The notes under the pieces are model-generated. The model saw nothing but the letters and a program-made list of their open reading frames with translations, was not told the DNA's origin and searched no databases. From Lonicera japonica (taxonomy: Eukaryota; Streptophyta; Magnoliopsida; Dipsacales; Caprifoliaceae), in contig CM038471.1 of NCBI GenBank assembly GCA_021464415.1, forward strand, positions 12,646,373-12,710,372: a DNA stretch of 64,000 bases. The letters are read 5' to 3'. This document shows positions 1 to 10,757 of this stretch, in pieces; the first letter of the stretch is position 1; every line of letters begins with the position of its first letter. The translations under genes were made by a program, and so were the position numbers.

Positions 1-2
1 CT

Positions 3-2468
3 CCTGGGAAAGACATTGATGTATTTTTAAGGCCCTTGGTTGATGAGTTAAAAGAGTTATGGGAAACAGGTGTTCAAACTCGAGATGCTTTCAATGGGTC
101 AACGTTCTTAATGCGCGCAGCAGTGATGTGGACTATTAATGATTACCCAGCATATGCTTTAATGTCTGGGTGGAGCACAAAAGGATATAAAGCGTGTCCA
201 ACATGCAATGAAGAAACTCCGTCTGTGGGAGTTCGAAGTAAGATCGCGTACATTGGCCATAGACGCTTTCTTGATATAAATCATACAATGAGAAATAACA
301 AACAATTTGATGGTATGAAGGAACGAAGGTTGCCTCCTCGTGAATATTGTGGGGATGATATATTGGCGCAACTTGATTGCCTTCAAGTTAGATTGCCTGG
401 TAAACACAAGCAATATGGGGGTATGAAGCGTAAACGCTCTCCGATTGAACTTAATTGGTCAAAAAAAAGTATCTTCTTTGAGCTTGGGTATTGGAAAAAC
501 TTGCTACTTAGACATAATCTAGATGTGATGCATATTGAAAAGAATGTATGCGATAGTGTGTTGGGGACTTTGTTGAGTATCGAAGGAAAATCAAAAGATA
601 CAGAAAAGGCGAGACTTGATTTACTAGACATGAATATTCGTAAAGAGCTGCACCTTTATAAAGTTGGGAACAAGTGGAAGAAACCTCATGCTAGTTACAC
701 GCTAAGTGTAGATGAAAGGCGAAAATTCTGTCAATTCATCAAATCAGTTAAATTTCCAGATGGTTTTGCTGCTAACTTGTCAAAGAATGTCAGCGAAGAA
801 AATGGTAAAATATCGGGGCTTAAATCACATGACTGTCATGTTTTGTTTCAACGGTTGTTGCCAGCGGGTATTAGACCATATTTGAAGAAAGAAGTTCGAG
901 AAACAATAATTGAACTTTGCAACTTTTTCAAACAAATATGTTCGAGGACTTTGAATGTTGGCGACCTTCAAAAAATGCAAGAGAACATCGTAATCATACT
1001 GTGCAAGTTAGAAAGAATTTTTCCTCCAGCATTTTTCGATATTATGGTCCATCTAGTTCTTCATTTGCCAAAAGAGGCAATTCTTGGTGGGCCTGTGCAT
1101 TTCAGATGGATGTACCCCATTGAACGATCTATGGCTGTGTACAAGCAATATGTTCGAAATCGAGCTCGTCCGGAGGGCTCAATTGCTGAAGCTTATGTAG
1201 TGAACGAGGCTTTGACATTTTGCTCAATGTACTTTCGAGATATTGAAACTCGATTTAATCGTTTAGAAAGACATGATGATGGGGTTGATAGTCTGCCAAA
1301 TCGGGAATTCTCAATTTTTAAGCATGTTGGTCGTCCATTCGGAAAAAAAGATGTTGTGGTTCTTGATCCAACTTTAAGAAAAAGGGCAGAGTGGTACGTC
1401 TTAAACAATTGCCCAGAAGTGGAGAAATATCTCAAGTAAGCTTTTTAAGCATTATTACTTGTAATAATTATTGTTAATCAACTACAATTGAATTCTTAAT
1501 TTTTTCTCCTCATGTAGTGAACATATGGGCGAGTTAAGAACCCGGGGTGGTTTGCACCTTGAACAACAACAAGAATTTGAGTTTCCTCAGTGGTTCAAAA
1601 ATCGAGTAAGCTAGCATTTAACTTACTAATTTCCTACTCGTGTATGAAAATGCAAGTTATAGTAATTATTATTTTTGTGCTCCTGTAGATTAATCGATTA
1701 CGAGAATCTGGAGCTACCGAGGTTTCAGATGAGCTGCATGCTTTGGCAAATAGATCTAATTTCTCAGCACTTTCTTATCCTGGATGTGTTGTTAACGGGG
1801 TCAAATTTCTCGTGGAGAAGCGGGATGCCAAACGAAAAACGCAAAATAGTGGTGTTTTTGTTCCAAGTCAAGATGGTTTAAACTTTTATGGAGTGTTAGA
1901 AGAAGTTTTAGAATTGTCATACCCGAAAAAGGATTGCAATGTTTTACTCTTCAAATGTAAATGGTTTGACACAGATCCAAAGAAGAAAAGAATTCAAGAA
2001 GATTCCACCTTCACAAGTGTATATGTTGGTGCTGAATGGTACAAAAGTGATCCTTTCATACTTGCATCGCAAGCGAAGTTAATATATTATCTTAAAGATG
2101 ACAAAAATGGGGAACACTGGAGGCTTGTACATACTTATATTCCACGGAATCTATGGGATTTTCCGGATAATAAGAATGATGGTGTTGGGACGACTAATGA
2201 TATCTCAATATTGCAAGAAGATAATTCATCTGGATTTCATGCATGGGTAGAAGTACTTGAGCTAGACAATGTTGGATTTCATCGTGACGATGTTGAACCA
2301 GTCGATGTTGACAATATTGATGAATTAATCAATGAAGATCGAGATAGGACAAATGATGACTTTTTGGTCGACGATGATGAATATGAAGATGTGATTATAG
2401 ATAGTGATTATGAAACTAATGACGAAAATGTTGAAGATGATACCTTAGAAGAAAATGATGATGAATAG
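3..2468 (+). CDS. CACTA transposase, tnp2 type (5' partial, three exons visible)
   Basis: DNA-cutting transposase of the En/Spm superfamily, acting in the nucleus on CACTA termini. The frame is open from base 3. Inferred exons are 3-1435, 1518-1605 and 1689-2468, with GTAAGC donors and GTAG acceptors that keep the frame. The N-terminal part carries the Transposase_21 features: a CPTC cysteine pair in KGYKACPTC, the HRRFL segment, and the NLDVMHIEKNV block with the conserved Asp, His and Glu. A DUF4218-like region follows (LERIFPPAFFDIMVHL, then GGPVHFRWMYPIERSM). The last exon matches the DUF4216 pattern (VYVGAEWYKSDPFILASQ) and ends in a very acidic Asp/Glu tail. The start lies outside the window. 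The family assignment is secure; the exon joins are inference. Confidence 0.92.
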
Positions 2469-2707
2469 ATAGTGATGGGTCGCTTTGTTTTTTCTTTTGA
2501 TTTTCTTAGTTGATGTTTGTTCTTTGTTTTCCTAAATTCAGTTAGCACTTTATGGCAGTGTACCGAATTAGTAGTTTATTAATTATATTTCTTTCTTAAA
2601 TCATCACTTAATTTCATTATCGTAATGCATTATTTTCTATTTGATTTTGAATTTTAAGTACTAAAATTGGTTTAAATTTCTTGATGCATCTTTTTCATGT
2701 ATGCAGT
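2469..2707 (+). other. Intergenic spacer between the two CACTA genes
   Basis: About 240 bases, T-rich, holding the presumed 3' end of the tnp2 transcript and the leader of the second gene. A TGCAG at 2702-2706 just before the ATG at 2708 could be a splice acceptor of a leader intron. No other coding signal is seen. Confidence 0.5.
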
Positions 2708-5700
2708 ATGTCTACTTTAGGAGTTGGAGATGGCAGTGGATCAGGTGGTGACCAGAATAACAGAGGAAAGAGGAGGACCAGAGAAGAGTCTCGGAGTGTG
2801 GTTGTTGAGAAGATGCTTCGAAAGGAAAAAACGGATAGATTACTGGTCAAGTTTGACCCTCTGACGGGAAAAAGCGTGGGGAAGATTGGGAAGTCATTCA
2901 ATAATATGATTCACCAGATAGTTCGAGAAACATTTTCTCCACGAATCACACGATGGGCAGATGTATCGAGAACCGACATTGAGGTCGTATATGATCGTCT
3001 TGAAGTAAGTATCTCACATACTATTAAATCAAAATTACTTATTTAAATCAAATTTGAGTTGTGATAACCTACTCATTAAACAAATATATATATATATATA
3101 TATATATACTATTGTTGATCTTAAATTTGAGCGTAACCTTGGCTTACTTGTACACTTAGACCTGAACTTTCTCCCACAGGTATTAATTTGATAGTATTAT
3201 ATAAGGGTATTTAAAAGAAAATATATTATTTGCATGCTACTATGCTAGGTTGGGTCGAAATGAGTTTATCGTTCTTAACATTTTTTGACTTATTTTTGTT
3301 GTATCAAAATCGAGATCTTTGTTTAATTTGTTTTTGCTAATTTGATAGTGTGGTCAAATTTGATACTAATTGGATATGAAAATTCCTAATTATAATATGT
3401 TTTACAATTTATACCATTGCTGATCTAAAATTTATTTTTGGTGCTGAGAAAATACGTGTATATATTGGTGCTGAAAAATCTGTTAGTACTGCTACCATTA
3501 CAGTTGTTTTCTGCTGCTATTAATTGGTTCCAAATATTTTATGATTTGTTGATTATTGCTGTGGAAAAGTTGTTTTTTACTGCTATGAAATTGAAAATCT
3601 GTTTGGTTGTTATTGCTGCAAATAAACTGCTCCTTTTGTGGTTTGTTTGTGTAACTTTGATACTAGTTTGATTATATATTTTTGTAGTTTGATACAATGG
3701 AGTTTCAGTCATATTATAAGAATCTATCCGTTTATAGTGCCCATATGTATAGCACTATAATGGACGAGGTCAGTCCGGTTAAAATCATGTTTAAAATTGA
3801 TCAGAACCGTCCCGACTCGATCCGCACATGCACCAGTCTTAAAATGGAAAATCACAGGGACAGTGAATTGAGACAGATATTGCTCTCGATCTACACAGGT
3901 GCCTGTGTCAGTTTTACAGGCAAAAATAAAACCAAGCACGCTGTGTGACAGACTACCGAACGTTATATATATATATATATCTGCGCGCTGGGGTTGGAAG
4001 AGGTGATAAGATAAATGAGAATGAAACTATGATATTAATTCAATTCCTTCATTCATTATCGTTAGCACTGCTTGCATGCCAAAATAATTAAGAGTGAGTG
4101 TTTCGTTAGAGTTTTAAATTACGCCCTTAAGATATATGTTGTAAAGAATTAATTGACGTGCGCATAAATGATCATGATAAGTTTTCCGTTACATTTTAAA
4201 TAGTCAACCTGGCCAACAAGGATTTTAGTGGGTCCATTTGTTTATTGTTTCTCTTCCTAGTGCATCTTCTTCCATATTTAATTTAAAGGAGTAGGAAAAT
4301 ATGTACAGAAAACAAAACATACGGAAGGCAGTGAGTTTACACGTACTGAAGGTAGTGGGATGGATGGAAAATTATGGTGATATTTTTGTACTATTTTTTA
4401 GGTAAGAAGTTTTATCTAACGTACATTTAAATCTATCGAGTAATTTATTTGTTATTATGTACGGTGTATTTTTTTTTTTAAATTCATTGTGTTGAATTAA
4501 AAGAAAACACACATTGGTATCTTTCTCTTTCTCCAGGGCTCTTATATTTTTGATTTTGTCTTGTATTAGATCTTTGTCCCACATCTCGATTAAGAGCTTG
4601 CTCTCAAATTTTATCTTGCACTTCTTATTAAGATAATATATATGCGATTCACATAGACAAACTAATTAATTAATTAACAAATACATAAATGCAATTTTGG
4701 TGGTGATTCTTGAAGCATACAAAAGAATAGTTACTACTGTTGGTGGTACAGCTTAGACCTGTACCCAGCATGTGCACCCCCCCTCCCTCTTCCTAGCTTT
4801 GACGTCACTCTCTTTCCTCCCCCTCTTAATTATGTTTGTTTATATTATTTAAGGTGGCTCCGCCACTCGAACACAAATGATCAAATATCAAAGTAATTTA
4901 ACATAATAAATTATGTTTAGTTTGCTTTCACAAAACTGTCCACACTTCAAGCAGTTTTGTGAACATTTAGCTTTTGTTGGCATGTCTTGCTTTATTGATT
5001 TTGGTAAAAAAAACCAAAAACAATCCTATCCATTTCAAGCAGTTTGTTTTCACCCTCACACTTCTCATTACTAAAGAAAAAAATAACTGAGCACTTATGT
5101 TTGGTTTCTATATTTCCACCATGCCATGATTGACGAACATAGTCTCTCCTCTGTTTTTTCACAACAAAAATGATATCATTTTCAAAATGGTTTCAAGATG
5201 GTAATTACATGCAATATTCTTGATACATTCCACTGATGGTATGGCTTTTTGTATATGAGATGTATGTCTCCTTTTTTTTTTCTTTTTCTTTTTTCTATTC
5301 AAGAAAAGCCTTGGACAAGTGTTAAAGCTTAATTGCGCAACCAAACGGGCCCTTAGTTAACTCATTTATTAATCCATGTTATTTTTATAGTTGAAGTTTA
5401 TCTATCCACGTGACGATAAAATCGTCATGGATGAGATTGAGCAATTGCAGATGAAGGCTCTTAGGGAATGGCGACACGTCATGAAAAGTCATTGGAAAAA
5501 GCTAGGTGGTGAGCAAAATGCGGAAGCCCCAAAGAGAAGCCCTTACAAAAAAGTTGATCCCGATGATTGGAAAGTTTTGTGTGATTTTTTCAGTCGTGAG
5601 GAACAAAAAGTATGAGTTTACCTTTTTTTGATTTTAATATTTAAGTCTATATGTATTGAAACATTACTTAATTTCACTAACATATTTCTTTTTTTTGTTA

Positions 5701-6925
5701 TTATAGACAATTTCAGCAAAAAATTCGAATAATCGAAAACAAAGGTTACTTGAGGGGGGGCAAGGCTCAAAAACTATTGTGGCTCATGTCTACGAGGGAG
5801 TAAGTCTGTAAAATTATTTTATTAATTAATCGTTATTTAAATTATAAATAATATTTATTTAACTTATAATTTCAAGGTTAATCCGGTGACTGGTGAACTC
5901 CCTAGTGTTATCGACACGTTTCAACAACTCCATTGTAAAGGAAATACATGGAGGAATGAATACGCTGCAGAGAAGCACGTAAGTTTCAATATTAAAATAC
6001 ATTTTATATATTCATTTACTTACTTTAGGTCATTGATTGGGAACACTACTTTGATAATGTGCATAGTGGTTTCTCTATGTTTAATTTTTTGATTTATTGG
6101 CCTTGTATGAACTTGTGGTTTTGATGGTGATTTGGGTTTTATTTCTAAATTTAAAATTTATAACCTCAATTTGAGGAAAATTGTATATCTGGTGTGCATA
6201 TGGGCAACCAATTAAGTAAATCAAATGTTTTGCTTGGCTCTGGTGAGAATACACACACACATATATATACATACCATTTTTGATGAAATGCTGTCATTAG
6301 GCTTTGATGAAATACGTGTATATATGTGTGGGCCTCTATATTAGTAGGATAAAATATTAATGCATTATATTATCAATTTTTTAATGAATCATTCTCAGTT
6401 TATTTATGATTTTTTAGATTTAATACCTTTATATAGCATTGTTTTGGGAACTATTTTTGGGATATAGATAAAAAAAATTTATTCCCTTTTTCTATTCAGG
6501 ATGCCATGATACATATGCGAGCTTCCCAGCCAGTTGAGTCTGCTGGATCTGTTGAGCCTGGCGAAGAGGTGGCTCAGCCAAAAGACTTGAACATTATGAC
6601 ACAAGTCTTAGGCCCTCGATCACGTCATCACAAGGGATATGGTTCTATGCCTAGGCTCAAGGCAGTTGGAGGTAGTCGAGCAACCAGCAGCAGAGGCACC
6701 TATCAGGACCATGAGAAGGATAAAGTCATCGCCACTCTCAAAGAACAAGTGGCTACTCAAGCAGAACAACTAGCTACTCAATCAGCGCAACTGGCTGCTC
6801 AAAATGATAGGCTGAACGAGACGAACAATGTGCTTGCTCAAATACAAAAATTTATACCTGGATTCCAGTATCAGCCCCCCACGACTCCTTCAAGTGCCAC
6901 TCCCAACAATCCATCGAGTGATTAG
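2708..6925 (+). CDS. CACTA second gene, Transposase_24 (Ptta/En/Spm, TnpA-like), five exons
   Basis: Inferred exons 2708-3004, 5391-5609, 5707-5799, 5877-5978 and 6500-6925, all phase 0 with GTAAGT or GTATGA donors and TATAG/CAAG/CAG acceptors, giving about 379 residues. The N-terminus is low-complexity and basic (Gly/Ser/Arg-rich, GKRRTREESRS). The middle carries the PF03004-type core (DPDDWKVLCDFF, then NNRKQR, a Gly-Gly-Gln-Gly-Ser stretch, and PVTGELPSVIDTFQ). The final exon has VLGPRSRHHKGYGSMPR, typical of this family, and then a Gln/Ala-rich heptad-like region (EQVATQAEQLATQSAQLAAQ) that probably forms a coiled coil. In En/Spm the partner protein binds subterminal repeats, and such repeats lie just downstream here. 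The ATG was chosen because it starts the first open exon; an upstream start is not excluded. Confidence 0.82.
3005..5390 (+). other. Long first intron of the Transposase_24 gene
   Basis: A 2.4-kb intron between a GTAAGT donor and a TTTATAG acceptor, far longer than the other introns of the element (about 80-520 bases). It contains (TA)n runs near 3083-3108 and 3965-3980 and only short unsupported frames. The segment near 5340-5355 (ACCAAACGGGCCCTTA) looks like one end of a Tourist-type miniature element, but I could not find the partner end, so an old insertion may explain the length. Confidence 0.5.
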
Positions 6926-7163
6926 GATATTGACTTTCTTAATATTAACTTTTTCATTATTGACACTTTTTTATTTTGTATTAATGTTTAAGACATAAAA
7001 ATATGTATGTTACTACGGTATTGATAATATATATAACTTATCATTTTGATTATTAAGATATTGGTTCAGCCTACCATTTATATTAATATTTAAAAAACAG
7101 TAATTATTCAGTTCATTTGTATTTATTTTTAATTTTCGCAAATATATATATATATATAAAATA
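6926..7163. other. 3' untranslated and AT-rich spacer of the CACTA element
   Basis: Very AT-rich sequence after the stop codon, with an (AT)n run near 7143-7158. It leads into the GC-rich subterminal repeats. No coding content seen. Confidence 0.5.
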
Positions 7164-7745
7164 TCACCTATGCTGACGCGTTTTACACAAAGTGTCGGCA
7201 AAAGTTTTTTTTACAATCGCGATTTTGACCTTTCCCGGCGCGTCTAACGCGTCAAGAAAAATGATCTTTCCCGGCGCGTTTGGAACGCGTCAGCAAAAGA
7301 GATCTTTACCGGCGCGTCCAACGCGTCAGGAAAAATGATCTTTCCCGGCGCGTTTGGAACGCGTCAGCAAAAAAGATCTTTACCGACGCGTTCAACGCGT
7401 CATAGAAAATGATCTTTCCCGGCGCGTCTGTAACGCGTCAGCAAAAGTAATCTTTCCCGGCGCGTCAAACGCGCCATTAAAGGTTCTAAATGCGTCGGCA
7501 AAAGTATGCTTTCAAGACAAGATGTCATACACTTTCAATGGCGCGCTACTTTTTCCCGGCGCGTTTTTGCGCCACTAAAGATTACTTTTACCGACGCGTT
7601 TAAATTTGCGTCGTAAAAAGTCTGCAATGTACTTTTACCGGCGGACTTTTGACGGCGCTCTATGCCGGCGCGAAAACGCGTCGCTAAAAGTTTATCGACT
7701 TTTGCCGACGCGTTTTTAATACTTTTCCCGACGCGTTGGCGCGCC
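7164..7745. repeat. CACTA 3' subterminal repeat array
   Basis: A block of short repeats, direct and inverted, built on the core CCGGCGCGT / ACGCGTC separated by A- or T-runs (pattern TTTCCCGGCGCGTTTGG, then AACGCGTCAGCAAAA). More than ten cores are present at roughly 25-50-base spacing, and the GC-rich cores stand out from AT-rich surroundings. In En/Spm elements such subterminal motifs are binding sites for the TnpA-type protein and end before the terminal repeat, as here. High CpG content makes it a likely methylation target (known for Spm; inferred here). Confidence 0.85.
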
Positions 7746-7759
7746 ACTGAAAGTCTTCA

Positions 7760-7770
7760 TTTTTGTAGTG
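7760..7770 (+). repeat. CACTA 3' terminal inverted repeat
   Basis: TTTTTGTAGTG is the exact reverse complement of CACTACAAAAA, the canonical CACTA terminus. It sits just beyond the last subterminal repeat and marks the element boundary at 7770. Confidence 0.9.
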
Positions 7771-8247
7771 CGACTATTTCAATTTTATGACATTCCCCTT
7801 GAAGATGAGACGAAAATCATTGCTCCAACATCCGATGAAACCTATAGTGCCAAGACTATTCGTCAAATGGGATATCACATAGAGAACGAAAAATGGATTT
7901 CAAATGATCCTCTTGACATTGATGAGGACGGTGATAGTGATGATGATGAGAACTTGGCTCAAACCGAGCCCATGGAGCAAGACATACCACCTCAAGGACC
8001 TTCCACTCAAGCTCCCACTTGCTCTCAACAAGCCTTTCACTCGCCCGATCCAAATGAAGCTGTTTTGCAAGCCATCCAAAATCTCTCGGTGATCATGAAC
8101 ACTAGGTTCAATCGCATTAAGGAACGGCAAAGAGCTCATGAAACCGCATTCCTCCAATACCACCCCGACTATGTCTTTCCACCGTGGAATCCGTGGCATG
8201 GCAATCAACAATGGGGTCAATGGCCACAAAAAGGTCCCGACGAGTGA
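7771..8247 (+). pseudogene. 3' part of a retroelement-associated ORF, cut by the CACTA insertion
   Basis: An open frame runs without an ATG from the CACTA boundary to a stop at 8247 (about 158 residues), so it is the 3' end of a gene interrupted by the transposon. Visible features are RLFQFYDIPLEDE near the start, an acidic Asp-rich stretch (DEDGDSDDDE), a Pro/Gln/Ser-rich middle, and a Trp/Gln-rich end (WNPWHGNQQWGQWPQ). The start loosely resembles proteins annotated as putative plant transposon protein; I cannot name the family with certainty. It lies about 350 bases upstream of a polypurine tract and LTR, so it belongs to the interior of that LTR element. Confidence 0.6.
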
Positions 8248-8597
8248 TCTCCTTCTCTTCTCCTCTTTTTGATCATGACAAAGGGGGATAAAATAATAAG
8301 TGTTTGGTACACACTTTATCTAGTATGCTTATTTTGCTTTCTCTATAAACTTCTATCAACTCTAATTTTATGCGTGTGCTATGGTTTTAATTTGGTTATA
8401 ACTCTAGTATTTTATCTAATTATGTTGAACTTTAGATAAAGTTTGAAGTATTAATTAAGATTCTGCATTAGTTTGAACTTTTGTTATGCATGCCTACTTT
8501 ATTCTATTTTATGCATAGTTTGAGGGGGAGTTTTCCCTTTAAGAAAACTCAACTTATTATCTTAATCGCAAACACACATTAATTTATTGTCATCATC
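8248..8597 (+). other. Untranslated interior of the SIRE-like element
   Basis: About 350 AT-rich bases with GGGGG-containing runs (near 8284 and 8523) like secondary polypurine tracts. No coding frame of note. Confidence 0.45.
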
Positions 8598-8610
8598 AAA
8601 AAGGGGGAGA
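8598..8610 (+). other. Polypurine tract of the SIRE-like element
   Basis: AAAAAGGGGGAGA immediately before the LTR start. This is the plus-strand priming site in LTR-element reverse transcription and fixes the orientation as plus. Confidence 0.8.
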
Positions 8611-8611
8611 T

Positions 8612-10029
8612 TGTTGACCTTTAAGTCACTAATCTTGTTTTGATAATAACAATATATTTAATCTTGTGTAATTTAACGAAGTTAATATTTTAAGTGTTAG
8701 CCACTATAATTGATCCCACGATGACAAAATCAAAAAGCCGGAATCGAGATCATTCACCTACAAAGTTGCACGCTATCAATATCTCACACATCACAAAACC
8801 TCTATGATTAATGCTCTATCAATGGCCCTTCTCTAATGAATGATAAGCCAAGGAAGAAAAGAAATGAAGAAACAATGAAAGCCCTCGAACACTCTTTAGT
8901 TTCTATTTTGAGTGAGTGCTTTAGTTACCTTTGTAAAGGTTCATGTTGACTCTAAATATAGCTCATATACTTTGTTTTTAAACAACTAGATTGATCAAAG
9001 CTAAGTTTCCTCAAGATCTTTTCAAAACAAACTTTCTAGTAAAAACCGGTTTTAAAATTAATTCATATTTAATTTTAAATGATCTTATTTGAAGCTCTAA
9101 CAAAAATAAGTGTTTTAGGAACCTATATTTTACATTCCCCAAGTATTAAAATTGGTTTTAGAGCTTATTTGCAAAAGTGCAAAAATTGGAGTTTTGGCCT
9201 GATGATCAGTGCTCATCAGTTGACTAAGCAAAGAGGCTCAGTCGACTGAGGCTCACTCAGTCGACTAAGGAGCCTTGCTCAGTCGACTGATGGCCCATAT
9301 TATAGCCGTTGGAGTTCTGACTTTTTACCATTTTTGGCACCAAACTCTTACAAACTCCCTCCAAACGGCCATATGATGTCTTAGACTATATATACACCTT
9401 CTAAGACTTATTTAAACACTCTTGAATCATTCCTACACCATTCTCTTCATCTACATTCATTTTCAAAGATTCAAGAACTTTGCTTTTGATCAATCATCTT
9501 TATTTTGAGCTATATTTTGTTGATCAAACTTGATATCTCTTAGTGTGAGCTTAAATTGTAATCTTCATACACTATAGAGCTATTGTACATTGGTGTTAAT
9601 CACCAAATCATTTCTTTCAAACATTAAGAGAGGTTTATCTCTTAAGATAGCAAGAGTGAATTCTTATGTGAGTATTGAGAGAGATTCAATACTTATAAGA
9701 GTGTGTGAGAATAACACACTTGTAGAGGTTTGATCTTCACCCGGAAGGAGATCGGTTATAGTGAAATTTCTCGGGGTACTAACCGAGCACAGAAGTAGGG
9801 GCTAACAAGCTGAACTGTGTGGACAAAAAGTCTTCGACTTTGATCGGTTTAATCTTTCTATCTCTTGAACTCTTATATTGTGTTATTTGCACCTTGTGAT
9901 TGGAATTATCTTTATTTATTGTTGCTTGATTGATATAGACATCGAATATTTTTAAATTGATTTTAAAAAATCCCTTTAAGTTTTAAAAACCTTATTCACC
10001 CCCCCCTCTAGGGTATTTTCTGACCTACA
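8612..10029 (+). repeat. 3' LTR of the SIRE-like element (1418 bp)
   Basis: Begins TGTTGACC just after the PPT and ends GACCTACA after a C-run and CTAGGG, so it has TG...CA ends with short inverted similarity. A TATA-like TATATATA lies at 9387-9394 and a palindrome array at 9214-9292. Related LTRs occur reversed at 10030-10757 and 25877-26585 plus 40899-41120, and as a solo LTR at 45246-46641. Confidence 0.8.
9214..9292. repeat. Array of CAGTCGACTG palindromes in the LTR U3 region
   Basis: At least four copies of CAGTCGACTGA or one-base variants, each nearly a perfect 10-bp palindrome around GTCGAC, lie within 80 bases and 95-170 bases upstream of the LTR TATA-like site. The same palindrome recurs in the reversed LTRs near 10448-10490 and 40946-40984. 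Placement upstream of the promoter suggests an enhancer-like element (inference). Confidence 0.65.
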
Positions 10030-10757
10030 CATTCTACAAATGTTATTCTTCTCTCAACACTCAACAAGTGTGATTTCCCTCACCTCACTCAACACAAGAA
10101 ATGCTTTTGCTATTCTATGAGAAAAACCTCTCATAATTTGAATAATAATTTGTTTTGGTAACAAACACCAATGTCCAATAATTCTCAAGTGTATTTGAAG
10201 ATTTTAAATAATGCCCATACTAGAGTTATCAAAATTGGTCAAAATATATAGCTCAAAAATGAAAAATATGATCAATGCATAAACTTAAAAACTTGGATAA
10301 TGTAGATATATGAAAAATGAGGTTGTGCGACCATTCAAATTGTTAAAAATATGTCTAAGACCTCATATTTATAACTAGAAAATGTTTAGAACCATTGGGA
10401 GCAAATATCAAAAGTAGACATTTTTCAAATCTCCAACGGCTAGTTTCTGGGCCATCAGTCGACTGAGCAAGCTCATTAGTCGACTGATGGGCACTATCCC
10501 AACCTGCCAAAATCCTAAATTTTTTACTTTTGCATTTTAGCTCCAAAATCAAATCTAATGCTTTAGGGACCTTAAGAATATGTCCTTAAGACACATATTT
10601 TCAAGAAAACTCAAAGTAAGCTCAATTGAATTTTGTACCATGTAAGATAAATATTTTGATTGTGACTAGCTATACATGAAAATATTTCACAAATTAATTT
10701 ACACATTATTAATTTTATTGTTGTTATCAAAACAAGATTAGTGACTTTTAGGCCAAC
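10030..10757 (-). repeat. Truncated LTR, reverse orientation
   Basis: The reverse complement begins TGTTGGCCTAAAAGTCACTAATC, the start of an LTR closely related to 8612-10029, and runs through its U3 region including the AGTCGACTGA palindromes. It stops abruptly at 10030 where the plus-strand LTR ends. The same sequence in block C (25877-26585) continues further, so the plus-strand element probably inserted into this LTR and the remainder lies left of the window. Confidence 0.75.

Larger units (their letters stand above)
1..7770 (+). mobile_element. CACTA (En/Spm) DNA transposon, left end outside window
   Basis: Autonomous-type CACTA element read left to right: a tnp2 transposase gene, a Transposase_24 gene, GC-rich subterminal repeats, and a terminal inverted repeat TTTTTGTAGTG at 7760-7770, the reverse complement of the classical CACTACAAAAA end. 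The 5' end and its matching terminal repeat lie left of the window, so the total length is unknown. The base following the end continues a different open frame, so the element is inserted into another element. The expected 3-bp target duplication would be CGA (7771-7773) but cannot be confirmed without the left flank. Both genes keep long open exons and good splice signals, so the element looks fairly young. Confidence 0.93.
7771..10029 (+). mobile_element. SIRE-like LTR retrotransposon, 3' portion (ORF tail, PPT, 3' LTR)
   Basis: The interior end (ORF tail 7771-8247 and a spacer with G-runs), a polypurine tract AAAAAGGGGGAGA (8598-8610) and a complete LTR (8612-10029) are present. The PPT followed by TGTTGACC is the arrangement typical of SIRE/Maximus copia elements. 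The rest of the element is left of the window, split by the CACTA transposon. No pol sequence is visible, so autonomy cannot be judged. Confidence 0.72.

Noticed and set aside
3697..3948. 83-codon frame in the CACTA intron
   Set aside because: No similarity to transposase parts, and lies between good splice sites of the Transposase_24 gene.
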